Program-made: the position numbers and the translations under genes | Part shown: positions 20,842 through 32,048 of the stretch, piece by piece | Layout of the letters: each line of letters opens with the position of its first letter | Position numbering within the stretch: position 1 is the stretch's first letter | Notes under the pieces: model-generated | Told to the model about the DNA's origin: nothing | Seen by the model: the letters and a program-made list of their open reading frames with translations, nothing else | Databases searched by the model: none | Source: Blochmannia endosymbiont of Camponotus (Colobopsis) obliquus | GTDB lineage: Bacteria > Pseudomonadota > Gammaproteobacteria > Enterobacterales > Enterobacteriaceae | NCBI RefSeq assembly: GCF_000973545.1 | Contig: NZ_CP010049.1 | Coordinates: forward strand, 310,001-374,000 | DNA: 64,000 nucleotides | Direction: 5' to 3'

Positions 20842-21333
20842 GTGAATAAATTTTTCTTTTTCATGATATTAATTATGTTACAGTTTTCTATGGTTTTTGC
20901 TTCAGATAAAATTGCAGTAGTTAGTATATCTGATATTTTTCAACATTCTGTTCATCGTGAAAAAGTGGCTAAACAACTTGAAGATGAGTTTAAGGATCGT
21001 GCAGTTGAATTACAAGTTATGGAACGCGATTTACAAGAAAAAATGCATAATTTTCAACGTGATTTTTCTAATATGGATGCTCATGAACGCGAGATGTTGG
21101 AAAAATCAGTAATGGCGCAACGTGAAGATTTTTCTAATAAAGCAAAGGCTTTTCAACAAGATAATCATTATCGTCAAACAGAAGAACGTGATAAAATATT
21201 GAACATTATTCACGATGCCGTGAAAAAAGTAGCTGTAAAAGAGGGTTATGATGTGGTTTTTGATGCTAGTGCAGTAGCTTACGTACATAATGTTAAAGAT
21301 ATTACTAATGATGTATTAAAACGGATTAAATGA
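20842..21333 (+). CDS. skp: Periplasmic chaperone Skp (OmpH)
   Basis: Skp is a trimeric periplasmic holdase that carries unfolded outer-membrane proteins to BamA. I chose the GTG at 20842 because AGGTGA (20831-20836) lies five bases upstream and the product then begins NKFFFFMILIMLQF, a normal signal peptide cleaved near FAS-DKIAVV. An in-frame GTG at 20833 overlaps the Shine-Dalgarno. The 163 residues include a long coiled-coil middle (KQLEDEFKDRAVELQVMERD) and the conserved tail AVAYVHNVKDITNDVLKRIK. The lpxD start follows after three bases. Confidence 0.93.
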   Translation: MNKFFFFMILIMLQFSMVFASDKIAVVSISDIFQHSVHREKVAKQLEDEFKDRAVELQVMERDLQEKMHNFQRDFSNMDAHEREMLEKSVMAQREDFSNKAKAFQQDNHYRQTEERDKILNIIHDAVKKVAVKEGYDVVFDASAVAYVHNVKDITNDVLKRIK

Positions 21334-21336
21334 TTA

Positions 21337-22365
21337 ATGTTTCCAATTAAATTATCTAATTTAGTTCAGATTTTGGGAGCTCGCTTACATGGAGATGGTG
21401 ATATCATAATTACTGGCATTGCTTCTATAGTAAATGCTCATCCTGGTCAAATTACTTATTTATCAGATGTAAGGTTGCGTAAAAGACTTCTTTCTTGCCG
21501 TGCTTCAGCAGTTCTTCTGTCCGAGAAAGATTTAAAATTGTGTAAAAGCGCGGCAGTTATAGTTAATGACCCTTATCTTGCTTATGGCAAGATTGCACAA
21601 TTGATAAATACTTTTTCTTCTCCAGAAGCAGTAAGTAATGTTGGAGTTGGTGTTGCTTTAGCATCAGACGTTGTGTGTGGTCAAAGAGTTGTGATTGGTG
21701 CTAATGTCACTATTGATACTGGAGTAATATTAGGTGATGATGTAAATATTGGACCGGGTGCTGTTATAGGTAAAAATACACAAATAGGTGCAGGAACATA
21801 TATTTTGGCTAATGTTACTATATATCATGGGGTTAAAATAGGTAAATGTTGTGTGATACAATCTGGTACGGTTATTGGAAGTGATGGGTTTGGTTATGCT
21901 AATGATTGTAAAAATTGGATTAAAATTCCTCAATTAGGTACAGTGATCATTGGTGATCGAGTAGAAATAGGATCTTGCACAACAATTGATCGTGGTACAT
22001 TAGATGATACTACTATTAGCGATGGGGTTATTATAGATAATCAATGTCATATTGCACATAATGTAGTGATTGGTAAAAATACTGCGATTGCTGGTGGGGT
22101 AATTATGGCTGGTAGTTTAACTATAGGTAAATATTGTAGGATAGGTGGTGCAAGTGTTATTAATGGTCATATTAAAATTTGTGATAAAGTAACAATTACC
22201 GGTATGAGTATGGTAATGAAAAATATTACTAAACCTGGTGTATATTCTTCAGGAGTTCCAGTACAACCAAATAAAATATGGCGAAAAACTGCAGTATTAG
22301 TCATGAATATAAATGATATTAATAAGAGAATAAAAATTATTGAGCAAAAATTAGTTAAAGATTGA
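21337..22365 (+). CDS. lpxD: UDP-3-O-(3-hydroxymyristoyl)glucosamine N-acyltransferase
   Basis: LpxD adds the second 3-hydroxyacyl chain in lipid A synthesis. At 342 residues it matches the family (341 in E. coli). After the uridine-binding N-terminal domain there is a long left-handed beta-helix of hexapeptide repeats, including the catalytic His region [18 protein letters not shown], and a C-terminal helical extension. The ATG lies three bases after the skp stop, suggesting coupled translation. A terminator-like stem follows the gene. Confidence 0.96.
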   Translation: MFPIKLSNLVQILGARLHGDGDIIITGIASIVNAHPGQITYLSDVRLRKRLLSCRASAVLLSEKDLKLCKSAAVIVNDPYLAYGKIAQLINTFSSPEAVSNVGVGVALASDVVCGQRVVIGANVTIDTGVILGDDVNIGPGAVIGKNTQIGAGTYILANVTIYHGVKIGKCCVIQSGTVIGSDGFGYANDCKNWIKIPQLGTVIIGDRVEIGSCTTIDRGTLDDTTISDGVIIDNQCHIAHNVVIGKNTAIAGGVIMAGSLTIGKYCRIGGASVINGHIKICDKVTITGMSMVMKNITKPGVYSSGVPVQPNKIWRKTAVLVMNINDINKRIKIIEQKLVKD

Positions 22366-22387
22366 TATTATTTATTCCTGTAGAATG

Positions 22388-22433
22388 AAACCACGTTCAA
22401 ATATTTATTTTAAAATTATTTGGTGGTTTTTTT
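22388..22433 (+). terminator. Intrinsic terminator between lpxD and fabZ
   Basis: The arms 22388-22394 (AAACCAC) and 22423-22429 (GTGGTTT) pair perfectly. An inner stem, CAAATA at 22398-22403 with TATTTG at 22417-22422, extends the same hairpin after a three-base bulge. The descending arm runs into seven consecutive T (22427-22433). This is the best intrinsic terminator shape in the window, 23 bases after the lpxD stop. Confidence 0.6.
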
Positions 22434-22502
22434 ATTATTTTATTGAAAGGTATATCTATATATTATTAATGCAGTATTTTTATTGAGACAGGGAATAGTA
22501 TT

Positions 22503-22958
22503 TTGACAGTTGATTCCGATATTTTGCATATTGAAGAAGTATTAGATCTTTTACCCCATCGATTTCCATTTTTATTAATCGATCGTGTGTTAAATTTTGA
22601 ACAAGGAAAATTTTTAAAAGCAGTGAAAAATGTTACTTTTAATGAACCATTTTTTCAAGGACATTTTCCAGGTAGGCCTATTTTTCCGGGTGTATTAATT
22701 TTAGAAGCTATGGCTCAAGCGACAGGTATTTTAGCATTTAAAAGTTTTGGTAAACTGAAGTCGGGTGAACTGTATTATTTTGCTGCTATAGATGAAGCTA
22801 GATTTAAACGTCCAGTTGAACCTGGAGATCAAATGATAATTGAAGTTAAATTTATTAAAGAACGTCGTGGTATTGCACGTTTTAAGGGTGTTGTGCAAGT
22901 TAGTAATGAAATGGTTTGTGAAGCATTAATGATGTGTGCACGTCGTAGAGAGACTTAA
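22503..22958 (+). CDS. fabZ: 3-hydroxyacyl-ACP dehydratase FabZ
   Basis: FabZ dehydrates 3-hydroxyacyl-ACP in the fatty acid cycle and competes with LpxA and LpxD for 3-hydroxymyristoyl-ACP. The 151-residue hot-dog-fold protein starts at a TTG (22503), which is also the start codon of the E. coli gene; AGGGAAT about 8 bases upstream supports it. The catalytic His is in [15 protein letters not shown] and the Glu in [11 protein letters not shown]. Also conserved are [14 protein letters not shown] and the C-terminal [10 protein letters not shown]. lpxA begins five bases after the stop. Confidence 0.96.
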   Translation: MTVDSDILHIEEVLDLLPHRFPFLLIDRVLNFEQGKFLKAVKNVTFNEPFFQGHFPGRPIFPGVLILEAMAQATGILAFKSFGKLKSGELYYFAAIDEARFKRPVEPGDQMIIEVKFIKERRGIARFKGVVQVSNEMVCEALMMCARRRET

Positions 22959-22962
22959 ATTC

Positions 22963-23751
22963 GTGATTCATCATTCCGCTTTTATACATCCTAGTACTAT
23001 TATTGAGGAAGGCGCTGTTATTCATGCTAATGTGTATATAGGACCATTTTGTTTTATTGGTTCACATGTTGAAATAGGAGCTCGTACATTACTTAAATCT
23101 CATATTGTAATAAATGGCATTACTTATATTGGTGAAGATAATCAAATATATCAATTTGCTTCTCTTGGTGAAATAAATCAAGATTTAAAGTATTATGGAG
23201 AAAATACTCGTACAGAAATTGGCAATCATAATTTAATTAGAGAAAATGTTAGTATTCATCGCGGAACTGTACGTGGCGGGAAAATAACTCGAATAGGTAA
23301 TAATAATTTATTAATGATTAATGTACATGTTGCACATGATTGTATGATTGGTAATTATTGTGTTATGGCTAATAATGTTACTTTAGGAGGTCATGTAGTA
23401 ATTGATGATTATGCTATTATTGGTGGTATGACTGCAATACATCAATTTTGTATTATTGGATCTTATGTTATGATAGGTGGCTGTTCTGGTGTAGCTCAAG
23501 ATGTTCCGCCATTTGTGATTGCTCATGGTAATCATGCAAAGCCTTTTGGATTAAATATTAAAGGGTTGAAAAGAAAAGGTTTTGATCGCGCTGCATTACG
23601 TGCAATTACTTCTGCTTATAAAATTCTTTACCGTAGTAATAATACAATTGAATGTGCTAAATTAAAGTTGGAATTTTTATCTATAAAATATCCAATTATA
23701 AAAACTTTTGTTGATTTTTTATTTCGATCTAAACGTGGAATTATTCGTTAA
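22963..23751 (+). CDS. lpxA: UDP-N-acetylglucosamine O-acyltransferase
   Basis: LpxA performs the first step of lipid A synthesis, moving 3-hydroxymyristate from ACP to UDP-GlcNAc. The GTG at 22963 gives 262 residues, exactly the E. coli length, and aligns [11 protein letters not shown] with MIDKSAFVHPT; the frame is open upstream into fabZ, so length alone would mislead. The hexapeptide beta-helix contains the catalytic His in [11 protein letters not shown]; the C-terminal helical part has [14 protein letters not shown] and ends SKRGIIR. It is tightly packed with fabZ and lpxB. Confidence 0.96.
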   Translation: MIHHSAFIHPSTIIEEGAVIHANVYIGPFCFIGSHVEIGARTLLKSHIVINGITYIGEDNQIYQFASLGEINQDLKYYGENTRTEIGNHNLIRENVSIHRGTVRGGKITRIGNNNLLMINVHVAHDCMIGNYCVMANNVTLGGHVVIDDYAIIGGMTAIHQFCIIGSYVMIGGCSGVAQDVPPFVIAHGNHAKPFGLNIKGLKRKGFDRAALRAITSAYKILYRSNNTIECAKLKLEFLSIKYPIIKTFVDFLFRSKRGIIR

Positions 23752-23756
23752 TTATT

Positions 23757-24896
23757 ATGTCGTCACGATCTGTTATTATAGGACTAGTAGCTGGTGAAGT
23801 TTCAGGTGATATCCTTGGAGCTGGTCTTATGCGTGCATTACGCAGTCATTTATCAAATGTGCGTTTTGTTGGTGTTGCAGGTCCACGTATGCAAGCCGAG
23901 GGTATGGAAGTTTGGTATAATATACAAGAATTATCAGTCATGGGTATTATAGAAGTAATAGTACGGATACCACGTATTTTATATATCCGTTATGATTTAA
24001 TTCGTCGTTTTTCTATTTTGAAACCTGATGTTTTTATTGGTATTGATGCTCCAGATTTTACAATTTCATTAGAAAGAAGTTTGAAAAAACGTGGTATTAT
24101 TACTATTCATTATGTTAGCCCATCTATATGGGCTTGGAGAAAAAAGAGAATATTTAAAATAGGTTTAGCTACGCATAATATTTTGTCTTGTTTACCTTTT
24201 GAAAAGAGATTATACGATAAATTTAATATACCTTGTCAATTTATTGGTCATACTTTAGCTGATTTATTACCATTAGATCCAAATAAAGACGCGGCGCGTC
24301 GTGAATTAAATATTCCTGTTAATGCTTATTGTTTAGCATTGTTGCCTGGTAGTAGAAAAAGTGAAGTTAAAATGTTATCTGATATTTTTTTACGTTGTGC
24401 TAAATTATTGAATAAACATTTTTATAATCTTAACATTTTGGTGCCATTAAGTAATCAAGCGTTAATTAATCAGTTTTTAAAAGTTTATTCAAAAGATATG
24501 ACATTACGTATTTTAAGTCATTATTCATCATATCAAGTAATGGTTGCTGCTGATATAGCATTATTAGCATCAGGTACAGCTACTTTGGAATGTATGTTAG
24601 CTAAGTGTCCTATGGTAGTTGGTTATCGTTTAAGATTTTTAACGTTTGTATTAGCAAAATTTTTAGTTAAAACTCCTTGGATATCTTTACCCAATTTATT
24701 AGCTGGAAGTGAATTGGTAAAAGAATTTATTCAAGACAAATGTCGATCTGAATATTTGGCGGATGCATTAATTACTTTATCAAAAGATCATGCAAGGCGT
24801 GTTATATTACAAAAAATTTTTCGTGAATTACATCAACAGATTCGTTGTAATGCGGATGAACAGGCGGCAAATGCAGTGTTGAAATTTATTGATTAA
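23757..24896 (+). CDS. lpxB: Lipid-A-disaccharide synthase
   Basis: LpxB condenses UDP-diacylglucosamine with lipid X to form the lipid A disaccharide; it is a peripheral membrane GT-B glycosyltransferase. The product is 379 residues (382 in E. coli). Strings shared with the family are [83 protein letters not shown] and the C-terminal [16 protein letters not shown]. It starts five bases after lpxA, so the two are likely translated from one message. Confidence 0.97.
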   Translation: MSSRSVIIGLVAGEVSGDILGAGLMRALRSHLSNVRFVGVAGPRMQAEGMEVWYNIQELSVMGIIEVIVRIPRILYIRYDLIRRFSILKPDVFIGIDAPDFTISLERSLKKRGIITIHYVSPSIWAWRKKRIFKIGLATHNILSCLPFEKRLYDKFNIPCQFIGHTLADLLPLDPNKDAARRELNIPVNAYCLALLPGSRKSEVKMLSDIFLRCAKLLNKHFYNLNILVPLSNQALINQFLKVYSKDMTLRILSHYSSYQVMVAADIALLASGTATLECMLAKCPMVVGYRLRFLTFVLAKFLVKTPWISLPNLLAGSELVKEFIQDKCRSEYLADALITLSKDHARRVILQKIFRELHQQIRCNADEQAANAVLKFID

Positions 24897-24933
24897 ATTT
24901 TTTATTAAAATAATAAAGTAGTAGGTATTTATC

Positions 24934-25521
24934 ATGTATTTTTTTGGTAGTATGTCAAATAAGTTAATTGCTGGCGTTGACGAGGTTGGTCGTGGGTCTT
25001 TAGTTGGTGCAGTAGTTGCTGCTGCTGTTATTTTGGATCCTAAAAAGTTAATATTTGGATTAAAGGATTCTAAAAGATTAAATGAAAAAACACGTCTTTC
25101 TTTGTACAAAAATATAATTAAATATTCAATTTCTTGGGGTATGGGTCGTGCTGAAAAAGAAGAAGTAGATGATTTAAATGTTTTTCAAGCGACCATGTTA
25201 GCAATGCAACGTGCTGTAATGAATCTGTCGGTACTGCCGGATTATGTATTAGTAGATGGCAACCGATCTCCATTATTTCCTATGCCTTCTAGGGCAATAA
25301 TAAAAGGAGATAATAAAATTATGTCGATAAGTGCTGCATCAATTTTAGCTAAAGTTAATCGTGATAAAGAAATGATTGCATTGGACTTACAGTTTCCGGA
25401 ATATGGTTTTTCTAAAAATAAAGGGTATCCTACTGTTTTTCATTTAACAAAATTAGCGTTGCATGGGCCTACTATACATCATAGATATAGTTTTAGTTCA
25501 GTTAAAAGGTATTGTAATTAA
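24934..25521 (+). CDS. rnhB: Ribonuclease HII
   Basis: RNase HII nicks RNA-DNA hybrids and starts ribonucleotide excision repair. The 195-residue product starts at ATG 24934, and its distance to the active-site motif equals that in E. coli. The motif reads [16 protein letters not shown]; the usual residue after GRG is Pro and here is Ser. Other conserved parts are [20 protein letters not shown] and the C-terminal [16 protein letters not shown]. It follows lpxB and precedes dnaE as in E. coli. Confidence 0.95.
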   Translation: MYFFGSMSNKLIAGVDEVGRGSLVGAVVAAAVILDPKKLIFGLKDSKRLNEKTRLSLYKNIIKYSISWGMGRAEKEEVDDLNVFQATMLAMQRAVMNLSVLPDYVLVDGNRSPLFPMPSRAIIKGDNKIMSISAASILAKVNRDKEMIALDLQFPEYGFSKNKGYPTVFHLTKLALHGPTIHHRYSFSSVKRYCN

Positions 25522-25573
25522 ATGTACGTAGTTAATGTTTTAAAATTTTCTTATTTTTATTTTTTATTAAAAA

Positions 25574-28500
25574 ATGCCTGAACCAAAATTCATTCATTTA
25601 CATGTACATAGTGATTATTCTATGATTGATGGCATTTGTAAAGTAGATGAGTTATTAAAACAAGCATCTTATTTTAAAATGCCTGCATTAGCTCTTACTG
25701 ATTTTAGTAATTTATTTGGTTTAATTAAATTTTATAATTTAAGTTGTAATTTTGGCATTAAACCAATTATTGGTGTCGATTTTTTGTTTAGTAGTAATAT
25801 GTTCAATGAAACTACGTGTGAATTAACATTTTTAGTTATTAATAATATTGGTTATCGTAATTTAAAATTATTAATTTCTAAAAGTTATCGGTGTGGCTAT
25901 ACTGATTTAGGACCTGTCATTAATCGTAATTGGTTAATTGATTATAATGAAGGATTAATTATTATTTCGGGATGTAAGGGAGATGTGGGTAAATATTTGG
26001 TAAACGATAATATATTAGGTGTAAATAGATCATTATCGTTTTATGAACGTTATTTTTCTAATAGATATTATTTAGAAGTATTACGTACAGGTCGTTATAA
26101 TGAAGAAATATATCTTAATGCCGTGGTAGAATTAGCCAAACGTAAGGGTTTGCCGATAGTTGCTACTAATGATGTGCGTTTTTTAAAAAAAGCAGATTTT
26201 GATATTCATGAAATTCGTGTCGCTATTAATCAAGGTCGTACTATTGATGATAACAATCGATCACGTATTTATAGTGTTGAACAATTTATGAAAAGTGAAC
26301 AAGAAATGTGCGAATTATTTTCTGATTTACCAGAATCTTTGGTTAATAGTGTAGAAATTGCACGTCGTTGTAATGTAATAATTGAATTTGATAAATTTTT
26401 TTTACCACAATTTTCTACAGGAAGTGTATCTGCAAAAAAATTCTTGATTATGCATGCACAGAAAGGTTTAGAAAATCGTTTAATTTCTTTATTTCCAAAT
26501 TCTGAGGAGAGGTTGTTAAAAAGACCAATATATGATGCCAGATTAAATACTGAACTAAAAATAATTAATCAAATGGGTTTTCCGGGTTATTTTTTAATTG
26601 TGATGGAATTTATTACATGGGCTAAGAATAATGATATACCAGTTGGTCCTGGTAGAGGTTCCGGTGCAGGTTCTCTTGTAGCATATGTATTAAAAATTAC
26701 AGATATTGATCCGTTGCTTTTTGATTTATTGTTTGAACGTTTTTTAAATCCAGAACGAATATCTATGCCAGATTTAGATATTGATTTTTGTATGGAAAAA
26801 CGAGATCAAGTTATTGATCATGTAATTGAAATTTATGGTAAATATTCAGTATCTCAAATTATTACATTTGGTACTATGTCTGCTAAGGTAGTTATTCGTG
26901 ATGTTGGTCGCGTTTTAGGTTATCCATATGCTTTTGTTGATCGTATTTCAAAATTAATTCCTGTAGAAATTGGTATAACTCTAGATAAAGCATTATGCAT
27001 CGAAATACAGTTACGTGAATTATATGAAAATAATGATGAGGTCAAAACTTTAATTGATACGGCATGCAAATTAGAGGGAATTGTGCGTAATGTGGGCAAA
27101 CATGCTGGAGGCATAGTCATTTCTCCTACCGATATCACTAATTTTTCACCATTATATTATGATTCTGATAGTAAATATCCTATGACACATTTTGATAAAG
27201 ATGATATAGAACGAATTGGTTTAGTAAAATTTGATTTTCTTGGGTTACGTACTCTTAGTATTATTGATTGGACGTTAAAGATGGTTAACAAGAAACAAAT
27301 AAAAAGGGGATTACCTCTTGTTAATATTTCTTCTATTTCTTTAAAAGATAAAAAAAGTTTCAGTCTTTTACAAAGTACTGAAACTCGTGCAGTATTTCAA
27401 TTAGAATCTTGGGGTATGAAGAAGCTTATTAAAAGATTAAAACCTGATCGTTTTGAAGATATAATTGCATTAGTGGCTTTGTTTCGTCCAGGACCGCTGC
27501 AGTCAGGTATGGTGGATAATTTTATTGCTCGAAAACATGGGCATGAAATTATTTCGTATCCTGATATTCAATGTCAACATGAATTGTTACGACCAGTACT
27601 TGAATCAACTTATGGTGTTATTTTATATCAAGAGCAAGTTATGAAAATTGCACAAGTATTAGCAGGGTATACTCTTGGTAGCGCAGATTTATTACGTCGT
27701 GCTATGGGAAAGAAAAACATGGAAGAGATGATTAAACAACGTGATATTTTTAAACATGGTGCTAATGTATTGGGTATTAATAGTAAATTATCAATGAGAA
27801 TTTTTGATTTAGTTGAAAAATTTGCTGGTTATGGATTTAATAAATCTCATTCTGCTGCTTATGCATTAATTTCATATGAAACGTTATGGTTAAAAGCTCA
27901 TTATCCTGCAGAATATATGGCTTCAGTATTGAATGCTGATATAGATAATATAGAAAAAGTAGTTGAAATGATAGATGAATGTTATAGGATGAAATTACGA
28001 ATATTACCTCCTAATATTAATATTAGTGAATATCGTTTTTATGTAAATGATAAACAGGAAATTGTTTATGGTATGGGTGCTATTAAAGGCATAGGAGAAG
28101 GATCTGCAGAATCTATTGTAAAAGCCCGTAGTAAATATGGTAATTTTCATAAATTACTTGATGTTTGTTTGTATACTGATTTTAAAAAGTTAAATAGACG
28201 AGTATTAGAAAAATTGATATTATCTGGTTCGTGTGATTGTTTTGAAGTGGATCGATCAAAATTAATTGAGTCGATAAATAACACTATTAAATTTGCAAAT
28301 CAGTATATTAATAGCAAAAATAGTGGTCAGCAAGATATGTTTAAAGTTTTAGAGGATAAATGTTCTAATAAATTATCTGGTAGTGACAGATATGTAAGTT
28401 CTAAGCAAGTAATATTAGAAGGAGAAAAGAAGGCTCTTGGTTTTTATTTAACAGAGCATCCTGTTTTGCAATATTTAGAAGAAATTAAATATTATGATGA

Positions 28501-29065
28501 TAACATATTACATATAGCAGATATTTCTTCTCTATATTGTGGAAAAATTATTTCTATATTTGGTTTAATTATTTCATCGAGAGTAATTATAACTAAAAGT
28601 GGTCATCGATTATGTATATGCGTATTAGATGATCATTCCGGAAGAGTAGATGTTTTATTTTTTTCCAATATGTTAAAAAAATATCAAAATTATTTACAAA
28701 AGGATCAAATTGTTTATATACAAGGACTGTTAAAGATATATGATGTAAATAGTTCTTTTAAAATAATAGCTTATAAATTGGTGGATATTGATGAAGCACG
28801 TAAAAATTATGTACGTAGATTAATTATTTACTTAAATGAGAAGCAAATTAATGATCATTTTTTACACGGTTTAAAATTATCTTTAAAACCGTATTTAGGC
28901 GGAATCATTCCAATATATATTTTTTATCAGAAACAAGGTATATGTACATATTTGCGTCTTGGATCTTTTTGGAAGGTATTTATTACTAATGAATTATTAA
29001 ATAATTTATATTCTTTAATTGGAGGTCAACAGATTAAGTTAGAATTTTATTCAAAACGGAGATAA
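25574..29065 (+). CDS. dnaE: DNA polymerase III alpha subunit
   Basis: DnaE is the catalytic subunit of the replicative polymerase. The 1,163 residues match E. coli (1,160). The N-terminal PHP domain begins [15 protein letters not shown]. The polymerase core has [14 protein letters not shown] (around 358-371), the active-site aspartates in [14 protein letters not shown] (Asp400 and Asp402), and a third in [22 protein letters not shown] and [13 protein letters not shown] follow. The C-terminus retains helix-hairpin-helix and OB-fold regions. The first DNA polymerase III gene here; dnaX and holA lie downstream in the window. accA begins two bases after the stop. Confidence 0.98.
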   Translation: MPEPKFIHLHVHSDYSMIDGICKVDELLKQASYFKMPALALTDFSNLFGLIKFYNLSCNFGIKPIIGVDFLFSSNMFNETTCELTFLVINNIGYRNLKLLISKSYRCGYTDLGPVINRNWLIDYNEGLIIISGCKGDVGKYLVNDNILGVNRSLSFYERYFSNRYYLEVLRTGRYNEEIYLNAVVELAKRKGLPIVATNDVRFLKKADFDIHEIRVAINQGRTIDDNNRSRIYSVEQFMKSEQEMCELFSDLPESLVNSVEIARRCNVIIEFDKFFLPQFSTGSVSAKKFLIMHAQKGLENRLISLFPNSEERLLKRPIYDARLNTELKIINQMGFPGYFLIVMEFITWAKNNDIPVGPGRGSGAGSLVAYVLKITDIDPLLFDLLFERFLNPERISMPDLDIDFCMEKRDQVIDHVIEIYGKYSVSQIITFGTMSAKVVIRDVGRVLGYPYAFVDRISKLIPVEIGITLDKALCIEIQLRELYENNDEVKTLIDTACKLEGIVRNVGKHAGGIVISPTDITNFSPLYYDSDSKYPMTHFDKDDIERIGLVKFDFLGLRTLSIIDWTLKMVNKKQIKRGLPLVNISSISLKDKKSFSLLQSTETRAVFQLESWGMKKLIKRLKPDRFEDIIALVALFRPGPLQSGMVDNFIARKHGHEIISYPDIQCQHELLRPVLESTYGVILYQEQVMKIAQVLAGYTLGSADLLRRAMGKKNMEEMIKQRDIFKHGANVLGINSKLSMRIFDLVEKFAGYGFNKSHSAAYALISYETLWLKAHYPAEYMASVLNADIDNIEKVVEMIDECYRMKLRILPPNINISEYRFYVNDKQEIVYGMGAIKGIGEGSAESIVKARSKYGNFHKLLDVCLYTDFKKLNRRVLEKLILSGSCDCFEVDRSKLIESINNTIKFANQYINSKNSGQQDMFKVLEDKCSNKLSGSDRYVSSKQVILEGEKKALGFYLTEHPVLQYLEEIKYYDDNILHIADISSLYCGKIISIFGLIISSRVIITKSGHRLCICVLDDHSGRVDVLFFSNMLKKYQNYLQKDQIVYIQGLLKIYDVNSSFKIIAYKLVDIDEARKNYVRRLIIYLNEKQINDHFLHGLKLSLKPYLGGIIPIYIFYQKQGICTYLRLGSFWKVFITNELLNNLYSLIGGQQIKLEFYSKRR

Positions 29066-29067
29066 TT

Positions 29068-30027
29068 ATGAATTTAAATTTTCTTGATTTTGAACAACCA
29101 ATTATAGATTTGGAATCTAAGATTGATGCTTTAACAGCAATAAGTCTTCAAGATAAAGAATTATCTATTAATCTTAAAGAAGATATAAAAAAACTACGAG
29201 AAAAAAGTGTTGAATTAACTCGTAAAATATTTTCTAATTTAAGTTCTTGGCAAATTACTCAATTAGCAAGACATGCTCAACGACCTCATACATTAGATTA
29301 TATAAAATATATTTTTACAGATTTCGATGAATTGTTTGGAGATCGTTTGTATGCTGATGATAAGGCTATTGTTGGAGGGATAGGACGTCTTAATTCTAGA
29401 CCGGTTATGATTATAGGTCACCAAAAGGGTCGGGAAATTAAAGAAAAGGTTTTTCGTAATTTTGGAATGCCTGTTCCTGAGGGTTATCGCAAAGCTTTAC
29501 GATTAATGAAAATGGCTGAACGATTTCAAATACCACTAATTACTTTCATTGATACCCCGGGTGCTTATCCGGGAGTAGGAGCTGAAGAACGTGGACAGGC
29601 TGAAGCTATTGCTAATAATTTACGAGAAATGTCTTGTTTAAAAATACCTATAGTTTGTACAGTTATTGGTGAAGGTGGGTCAGGTGGTGCATTAGCGATT
29701 AGTGTTGGTGATAGAATTAATATGTTAGAACATAGTATATTTTCTGTTATTTCTCCAGAAGGTTGTGCTGCTATTTTATGGAAAAATGTTAAAAAGGCTC
29801 CTATTGCTGCTGAAGCGATGGGTATTATCGCTTCTAAACTAAAGGAACTTAAACTTATTGATAGTATAATTTTAGAACCATTAGGCGGGGCACATAGAAA
29901 TTATTCTGTAACTGCGAAATCTGTAAAAAAACAATTGTTATCAGATTTAGCTGAATTAGATTCTTTTAATAAAACTGATTTAGTAAATATTCGTTATCAT
30001 CGATTAATGCAGTATGGATGTTTTTAA
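29068..30027 (+). CDS. accA: Acetyl-CoA carboxylase carboxyltransferase alpha subunit
   Basis: AccA with AccD transfers carboxyl from carboxybiotin to acetyl-CoA, the first committed step of fatty acid synthesis. The product is 319 residues, the E. coli length. Family sequence includes [63 protein letters not shown] and [11 protein letters not shown]. Spacing to dnaE is two bases, so translation is likely coupled. accB and accC are about 8 kb downstream; accD is not in the window. Confidence 0.98.
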   Translation: MNLNFLDFEQPIIDLESKIDALTAISLQDKELSINLKEDIKKLREKSVELTRKIFSNLSSWQITQLARHAQRPHTLDYIKYIFTDFDELFGDRLYADDKAIVGGIGRLNSRPVMIIGHQKGREIKEKVFRNFGMPVPEGYRKALRLMKMAERFQIPLITFIDTPGAYPGVGAEERGQAEAIANNLREMSCLKIPIVCTVIGEGGSGGALAISVGDRINMLEHSIFSVISPEGCAAILWKNVKKAPIAAEAMGIIASKLKELKLIDSIILEPLGGAHRNYSVTAKSVKKQLLSDLAELDSFNKTDLVNIRYHRLMQYGCF

Positions 30028-30381
30028 GGATATGATTATCTTATTATCATAAGATAATGTAATAAAATATTATTTAAGTGGAAATGTTGATATTTTAATT
30101 TTTTTATGAAATATTTAACAGACAATAAGATTAATAATAATTTTATAGAAGTAATATCTTGAATATAGTATTTGTTTGTTGAGTATGAATATTGTTAATA
30201 TAAAAATTATTTATATAAATAAGTGCGTGATGTAAAATTATTATTATATTTTGAATAAGCAAGATAAATTTTACCTAATTTATAGACGCATTAAATTAGA
30301 TTAGAATGGATTAATAATAAAATAAATATAACAATAATATTGTATTGTAAATAATTTTAAATATATTTTTTGGTTTTATGT
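30028..30381. other. Intergenic spacer between accA and tilS
   Basis: These 354 bases contain no gene. Apart from the stem-loop described separately at its left end, I see only A/T-rich sequence. E. coli has ldcC and other genes between accA and tilS; no remnant is recognisable. A tilS promoter is presumably here. Confidence 0.5.
30035..30058 (+). terminator. Stem-loop just after accA
   Basis: A ten-base arm at 30035-30044 pairs with 30049-30058 around the loop TATC, beginning seven bases after the accA stop codon. It lies at the end of the long plus-strand block. There is no clean U-run after it, so it may end or protect the 3' end of the transcript rather than act as a classical terminator. 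Confidence 0.4.
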
Positions 30382-31878
30382 ATGTTAAATCTGAAAATAT
30401 TTGATAAACGTTTATTTTATAAAACATTATATAGCCAAGTAGCAAGTAGTATAATTAATCATTCACATTTAGTATTGGCATTTAGTGGAGGTTTAGATTC
30501 TACTGTTTTGCTTTCTATTTTAACTGAGTTGTATTATCAAAATAAAAAATCAAAAAATATTAAATCCTTGTTTAAATTAAGAGTAGTACATATTCATCAT
30601 GGTTTGAATGATTGTGCCGATAAGTGGGCTAGACATTGTTTGAAACAATGTCTAGCCCGTAAAATTATGTGTAATGTTATACATATTAATTGTAGTAAAA
30701 AAAATAAATTTGACGGTGGTATGGAAGCTACAGCTCGACATCTTCGAAATAAAGTATTATTTGATAATTTAAATGTACAAGAAATATTATTGACTGCCCA
30801 TCATTTGGATGATCAAGTTGAAACTTTTTTACTTGCTTTAAAACGAGGTAGTGGTCCTACCGGGTTATCGTCTATGTCTGCATATGGGTATAATCAAAAG
30901 TTATTGCGTCCTTTGTTATCTTTTTCTCGATTGCATTTAGAGATGTATGCTCGTGATAAACAATTGAATTGGATTGAAGATAATAGTAATAAGGATATTC
31001 GCTTTGATAGAAATTTTTTGCGTATTTGTGTTTTACCTATTTTTAGCAAACGCTGGCCGCATTTTGCTAGTGCAGTTGCACGTAGCGCTCGTATATGTGC
31101 GGAACAAGAAGATTTATTAGATGAATTGTTGTTAAATAAATTAATTAGTTTAATCACTATAAATGGTAGTTTGCTGTTTAATTTATTAATTAAAATGAAT
31201 GTTCACATGCGTCATGCATTATTGCGTCGTTGGTTAATAATTAGTTATGGTATAAAGAAATTACCTTCTTATGTTCAATTAGATCGTATTTGGCATGAAG
31301 TAGCACTTAGTCGTCGAGACGCCCGTCCCATTGTACGTTTTAATAATTTTTTAATTCGTCGTTTTCGTGATCAATTATATGTATTGCCTTTACAAATGAT
31401 AAATAGTATTAATAGTATTAGGTTATCGTGGTTATCTGTTGATGTCCCCATTGTTTTACCGTTGAATTTAGGGTTATTAATTGCACTACCATTTAGTAAT
31501 GTTGTGTTGGTGAAAAAAAAGTGTCCTTTTTGTAAACAAGGAATGGTTTTTTTATCTATTTTTTACCATTCTTCTATTAATATTAAAATATCAGCTTCCT
31601 GCGTTGTTCGAGCTCCTTATAAAGATGAAACAATTTCGATACAGTTTGGTGGCGCTTTCCCTGGTTTATTACATGTTATTGGTAGAGATCGTAGTAGAAC
31701 TTTAAAGAAGCTTTGGCAGGAATTTGATGTTCCACCATGGTTACGTAGTCGCATACCATTATTATTTTATGATAAAAAATTAATTGCTGCTATTGGAATA
31801 TTTATTACCGTAGAAGGTGATATACAGTCAAGTAGCGTGGAATGCAGAAAGATAAGGATATTTTGGTCAAATAGGTAA
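30382..31878 (+). CDS. tilS: tRNA(Ile)-lysidine synthase
   Basis: TilS converts C34 of the CAU-anticodon tRNA-Ile to lysidine so that it reads AUA, a frequent codon in such an A/T-rich genome. The ATG at 30382 is used; a TTG extends the frame to 30370. The product has 498 residues, longer than E. coli (432). The PP-loop SGGLDS is at residues 35-40; VVHIHHGLN and TAHHLDDQVETFLLALKRGSGPTGLS follow; the C-terminal domain has GLLHVIGRDRSRTLKKLWQE and PPWLRSRIPLL. Codons 82-93 contain a perfect palindrome, described separately. It is convergent with proS. Confidence 0.95.
   Translation: MLNLKIFDKRLFYKTLYSQVASSIINHSHLVLAFSGGLDSTVLLSILTELYYQNKKSKNIKSLFKLRVVHIHHGLNDCADKWARHCLKQCLARKIMCNVIHINCSKKNKFDGGMEATARHLRNKVLFDNLNVQEILLTAHHLDDQVETFLLALKRGSGPTGLSSMSAYGYNQKLLRPLLSFSRLHLEMYARDKQLNWIEDNSNKDIRFDRNFLRICVLPIFSKRWPHFASAVARSARICAEQEDLLDELLLNKLISLITINGSLLFNLLIKMNVHMRHALLRRWLIISYGIKKLPSYVQLDRIWHEVALSRRDARPIVRFNNFLIRRFRDQLYVLPLQMINSINSIRLSWLSVDVPIVLPLNLGLLIALPFSNVVLVKKKCPFCKQGMVFLSIFYHSSINIKISASCVVRAPYKDETISIQFGGAFPGLLHVIGRDRSRTLKKLWQEFDVPPWLRSRIPLLFYDKKLIAAIGIFITVEGDIQSSSVECRKIRIFWSNR
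30626..30658. repeat. Perfect 33-nt palindrome inside tilS
   Basis: Sixteen-base arms at 30626-30641 and 30643-30658 are exact reverse complements around a single central G. The arm is GGGCTAGACATTGTTT, notably GC-containing for this genome. It encodes part of a variable segment between the PP-loop and the HHLDDQ motif. See the matching finding. Confidence 0.9.
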
Positions 31879-32048
31879 CCTTTGTATTCATTTTAATAAA
31901 CATAATGTAATAAAACATTAATAATTATGTAAATTTTATACACTTATTTTTTTAATAAAATTATTATTGTTTTTAGTAATTAGTATTTTGTACATATTAA
32001 ATAATATTTTAAATATTTTTATTTTTGATACATTAAATAATATATTTT

